Source: Nymphaea colorata
Lineage: Eukaryota; Streptophyta; Magnoliopsida; Nymphaeales; Nymphaeaceae
Reading direction: 5' to 3'
DNA length: 64,000 bases
NCBI RefSeq assembly: GCF_008831285.2
Contig: NC_045142.1
Coordinates: forward strand, 25,309,876-25,373,875
Every line of letters begins with the position of its first letter. Position 1 is the stretch's first letter. Under the pieces are notes generated by a model that was not told where the DNA came from, did no database searches, and saw nothing but the letters and a program-made list of their open reading frames with translations. Made by a program: the position numbers and the translations under genes. Below are positions 61,263 to 64,000 of the stretch, in pieces.

Positions 61263-62520
61263 ACGTTTGTTCAGTATTTTCATCATCATTTATAATTTCA
61301 CTTACTTTACTGTCATTTATATCATCATAAGAAAATTGTTCAACATTTGGATTGTGGTTGATTATAAAATTATGAAGAACACATGTTACTTGTACAATTT
61401 TAACTTGAGTTGATATTGGATATGACACATGGTTCTTTAAATTAAGAAACCTTGCCTTAAGCAAACCAAACACTCTTTATAGTAGTGCCCAAAGATGAAT
61501 ACCTATAGTTGTATAATTCTTCGTTTGTCTCAATTTGCCTAGATCCAGACACATTAAATTTTGTTAGATGGTACCAACATCTTTTATATGGAGTTAATAA
61601 TCCAACAATATTTGGGTATCCAATATCGCAAGATAATGATTACCTATTTCATAATAAAAAATTTGTGTTTTGTCAGTCAAACAATTAAATTGATGATAGT
61701 AAATTTAAATCATGAATCATTATTTTCTCACCATGTGAAATTTCTAATGGATGAAGATTATCTTCCAGTGCACTCAGCAATACTCTTGCATTAGTTGCAC
61801 TTCCTTTCCAACTGGCTAGTATGTAAGTAAAACCGCATATCGATCCCACCACTACTAAAACATTTTGAGATAAGAACCATTTTCTATTTCATCAACGATT
61901 TTGGCCATCTCTTCGGGCATATACTGGAATGTGTGTACCATCAATTGCTCTTAAACAATCCTATTGATAGGTAATATGTGTTCGTATTCTAAATGTTTTA
62001 CCACAAATAAAAATGTTTACTATATCTATTATGGATTATAGTTGTTTACCTTAAAATATGGAAAGAAACATGGATCTTCTCTAACTCGAGCTGGTGTAGT
62101 ATCATCTCTATGCCCCACGTATTCATGTGCAATACAAAGAATTGCTTTCAAAACTAAGTTGAAGTACTTACTAATTGTTTGTCCTGAGTGCTGAAAATCA
62201 TATTGGATTCATCGATTTCATTGATCATGTCCCAAAGTAACGAGAAACATCACTATTTGTTCTTCAATTGTGACTTCTCTTGCATCAGACAATAACTCCC
62301 CACTTTTTAACAAATTGCATAATAATGCATATGTTTGTTGATCTACCCTCAATAGATCTAAACAATTTCTTGGGTGTTTGTGCATACAGTCATGCACATA
62401 TTGGGCTCCTACTAGTCGATTAGTATGTACTAAATTTTTATTAGGTCTACCTTGAGCTTTCAAGTGTTTCATCATCAACCACATAATAAAAATAAAGATA
62501 ACTGTGGATATTTCGTCCAT
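61261..62520 (-). pseudogene. PIF/Harbinger transposase, decayed
   Basis: Two coding blocks, 62050-62520 and 61261-61960, are separated by an intron (61961-62049, GT-AG) at a typical Harbinger site (FFPYFK / DCLRAIDGTH). Recognisable parts are YVHDCMHKHPRNCLDLLRV, EEQIVMFLVTLGHDQ, DFQHSGQTISKYFN, DGTHIPV, LLSALEDNLHP and the C-terminal VFGLLKARFLNL...QVKIVQVTCVLHNFI. The frame is broken by stops after GHDQ and after ARRDGQNR and by at least two frameshifts between. The acidic residues expected near SRVL and in ERTFG are replaced (ATNARVL, KRVFG), so the nuclease would be dead even if read through. Confidence 0.88.
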
Positions 62521-62772
62521 CCTGATAATAAATACACAAATTCATGAGAATAAACACTATTTAATTGCAAAGAATTGTGAAAAAAAAATAATCGCAAGCA
62601 TGAGTTCATAGCAATTTGCTATATATCGCAAATTATAAACAATTAAAAACATCAAAAATACACTATTACAAACAATTATTATATATCACAAATTACAAAC
62701 AGTTACACATCAAAAGTAATGCATAATTACAAACCTTCATAATGATATTTAGTTACAAACATTACATATTGT

Positions 62773-63585
62773 TTAGCCAATCTGCATGCGCAACCAAGTA
62801 ACTTGCAACTCACGTGGCATCATAAGAAAAGTGTTTGCTTTATCAAAATTAGAAAGTAAATCGACTGATTTGAAAAACAAGTGATTATCTATTTCCCCTT
62901 TTGCATGCAAATCTCTTAAAATTGCTTCAGTCTTCTGCAAAGTTGGGTTTTCACAAGTTGACGTATATACTCACCAATGGTTTCAAAAGTATCATCATTC
63001 ATGATTATAGAGGTTCTCGCTCTTTTGTTTCCCCTCATGTTGTTAGAGGTTTCTCCCTGAGTATGAGTATTGCTATCCATTGGTGAAGTAGGTAACTGAA
63101 AATCATTCTCATCTTGTTCATCCACATTTATTTGTATATCATCTAGTGTTCTACTATATATGCCACTCCTATTGTCACCCAATGCAGTAGAAGATTCCCA
63201 AATTTTCATTGCATGCTCATAATATTTCCATGTTGCTCACAATTTATATTTTTTTCTATTTGGGTATTTTGTATATACTCTTTCCACACGTTATCATCCG
63301 CTTGTATAATTTTTTTATCTAGGTCACACCCAAATCCTGAAGTAGTAAGCATCTCTTTCATCACTTGTAAGTCAGGTTTTGCTCTTTTCAACTTGTTTCG
63401 AATTTTCTCTAATGTGTAAACATTGGTCCATATGCTTCCATTATTTTTTGTTCAACCACCTTCATAGATGTTTCTCTTAATCCACCTGATTATTGCTTTC
63501 TTGAAATCTTAGCTTGCTCTAACATCATGTCAAATAAAAACTGCACTTGATCTTCAGCTCATAGTTTGTCATGGTGGCTACTCAT
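62773..63585 (-). pseudogene. Harbinger-associated Myb/SANT-like protein (ORF1), decayed
   Basis: Lies just upstream of the transposase on the same strand, as in autonomous PIF/Harbinger elements, whose ORF1 helps the transposase bind DNA and reach the nucleus. Visible parts are QVQFLFDMMLEQ, KIRNKLKRAKPDLQVMKEML, TTSGFGCDLDKKII, DDNVWKEYIQ (the Myb/SANT-like domain ending), a basic KRART nuclear-signal-like patch and a C-terminal NTFLMMPRELQVTWL. Stops at codon 8 and after ISRKQ and a frameshift near GPMFT show it is a pseudogene. Confidence 0.8.
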
Positions 63586-64000
63586 CCAAGTTTAAATAAT
63601 AGAAGTACAAGAAGATCAAACAATTTAGTTACATAAAATAAGTTTAAACAATTGACTTCTTCTGCAAATAAACAAATATACAACAATAATATAAAAGCGA
63701 ATGCTAAACATAAATCCTTGATATGCTTAGGCGACATTGAATTTCTATAAGAGAGACTGTAGTTGAGATTCAAATCAGATGGATAAAGATAGCATGAGTT
63801 GATGTGTCTATACTTATGAGAAACAACTACATTCATCCATGTCTAATTTTGCTATAAGTAAGTAAGTAGAAGGTATTTTTGGGGGCAATATGTTGCGAAG
63901 GTGATGGCGGAAGGAGGATGCCTAAGCACGAAGCAATTTCAACTGGCTAAGATGGATTAACAGGTGAAAGGGAGAGGGGGAGGGGAGAGTGGAAAGTGGG
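63586..64000. other. Right flank of the Harbinger remnant
   Basis: AT-rich and then G-rich sequence. No gene is supported, and I found no terminal inverted repeat of the element here; it may lie beyond the window. Confidence 0.5.

Noticed and set aside
1-64000. CRISPR arrays, operons, phage or bacterial elements
   Set aside because: No regularly spaced short repeats with unique spacers; gene structure is eukaryotic throughout.

Overview
This window is nuclear DNA from a flowering plant. The genes carry many short GT-AG introns in an AT-rich background. The protein families are plant-specific or plant-typical: LUMINIDEPENDENS, a WRC-RING-JmjC protein, a kelch acyl-CoA-binding protein, a PsbP-domain protein, a PPR protein and a plant DUF248-type methyltransferase. 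The intergenic DNA is full of plant repeats (SINE, MITEs, PIF/Harbinger and hAT-like remnants) and there is a chloroplast-DNA insertion. I cannot name the species from sequence alone.

Layout. 1-4410 (+): 3' part of a mitochondrial thiamine diphosphate carrier gene; its 5' exons lie before the window. 6032-15046 (-): complete 19-exon kelch acyl-CoA-binding protein of the ACBP4/5 class (671 aa), with two GC-AG introns. 15047-19811: intergenic, with a tRNA-derived SINE in a clean 18-bp target duplication. 19812-26217 (-): complete 13-exon JMJ24-like protein (971 aa) whose JmjC iron ligands are substituted. One of its introns holds a ~490-bp piece of the chloroplast psbD-psbC operon. 26218-31906: leader/promoter DNA and repeats. 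31907-43301 (+): complete 13-exon LUMINIDEPENDENS homeodomain gene (1052 aa). 44800-47462 (-): three-exon PsbP-domain protein, probably the PPD7 type. 47798-49492 (+): intronless PPR gene of the SOAR1 (At5g11310) type, diverging from the PPD gene over a short shared promoter. 49493-57117: repeat-rich intergenic DNA including a 485-bp Tourist-like MITE. 57118-58494 (+): single-exon membrane-anchored putative methyltransferase. 58495-61260: nested tandem duplications. 61261-63585 (-): decayed PIF/Harbinger element with both its transposase and its Myb/SANT-like ORF.

The genes do not form a pathway or cluster. They are ordinary, independently regulated plant genes. Exon structures were derived by hand from splice consensus, reading-frame continuity and remembered family sequences; every junction reported keeps frame. 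I found no convincing undescribed multi-gene system. The most notable points are the JmjC ligand substitutions, the intronic chloroplast insertion, the two GC-AG introns in one gene, the frame-neutral 78-bp LD intron and several well-delimited non-autonomous transposons.
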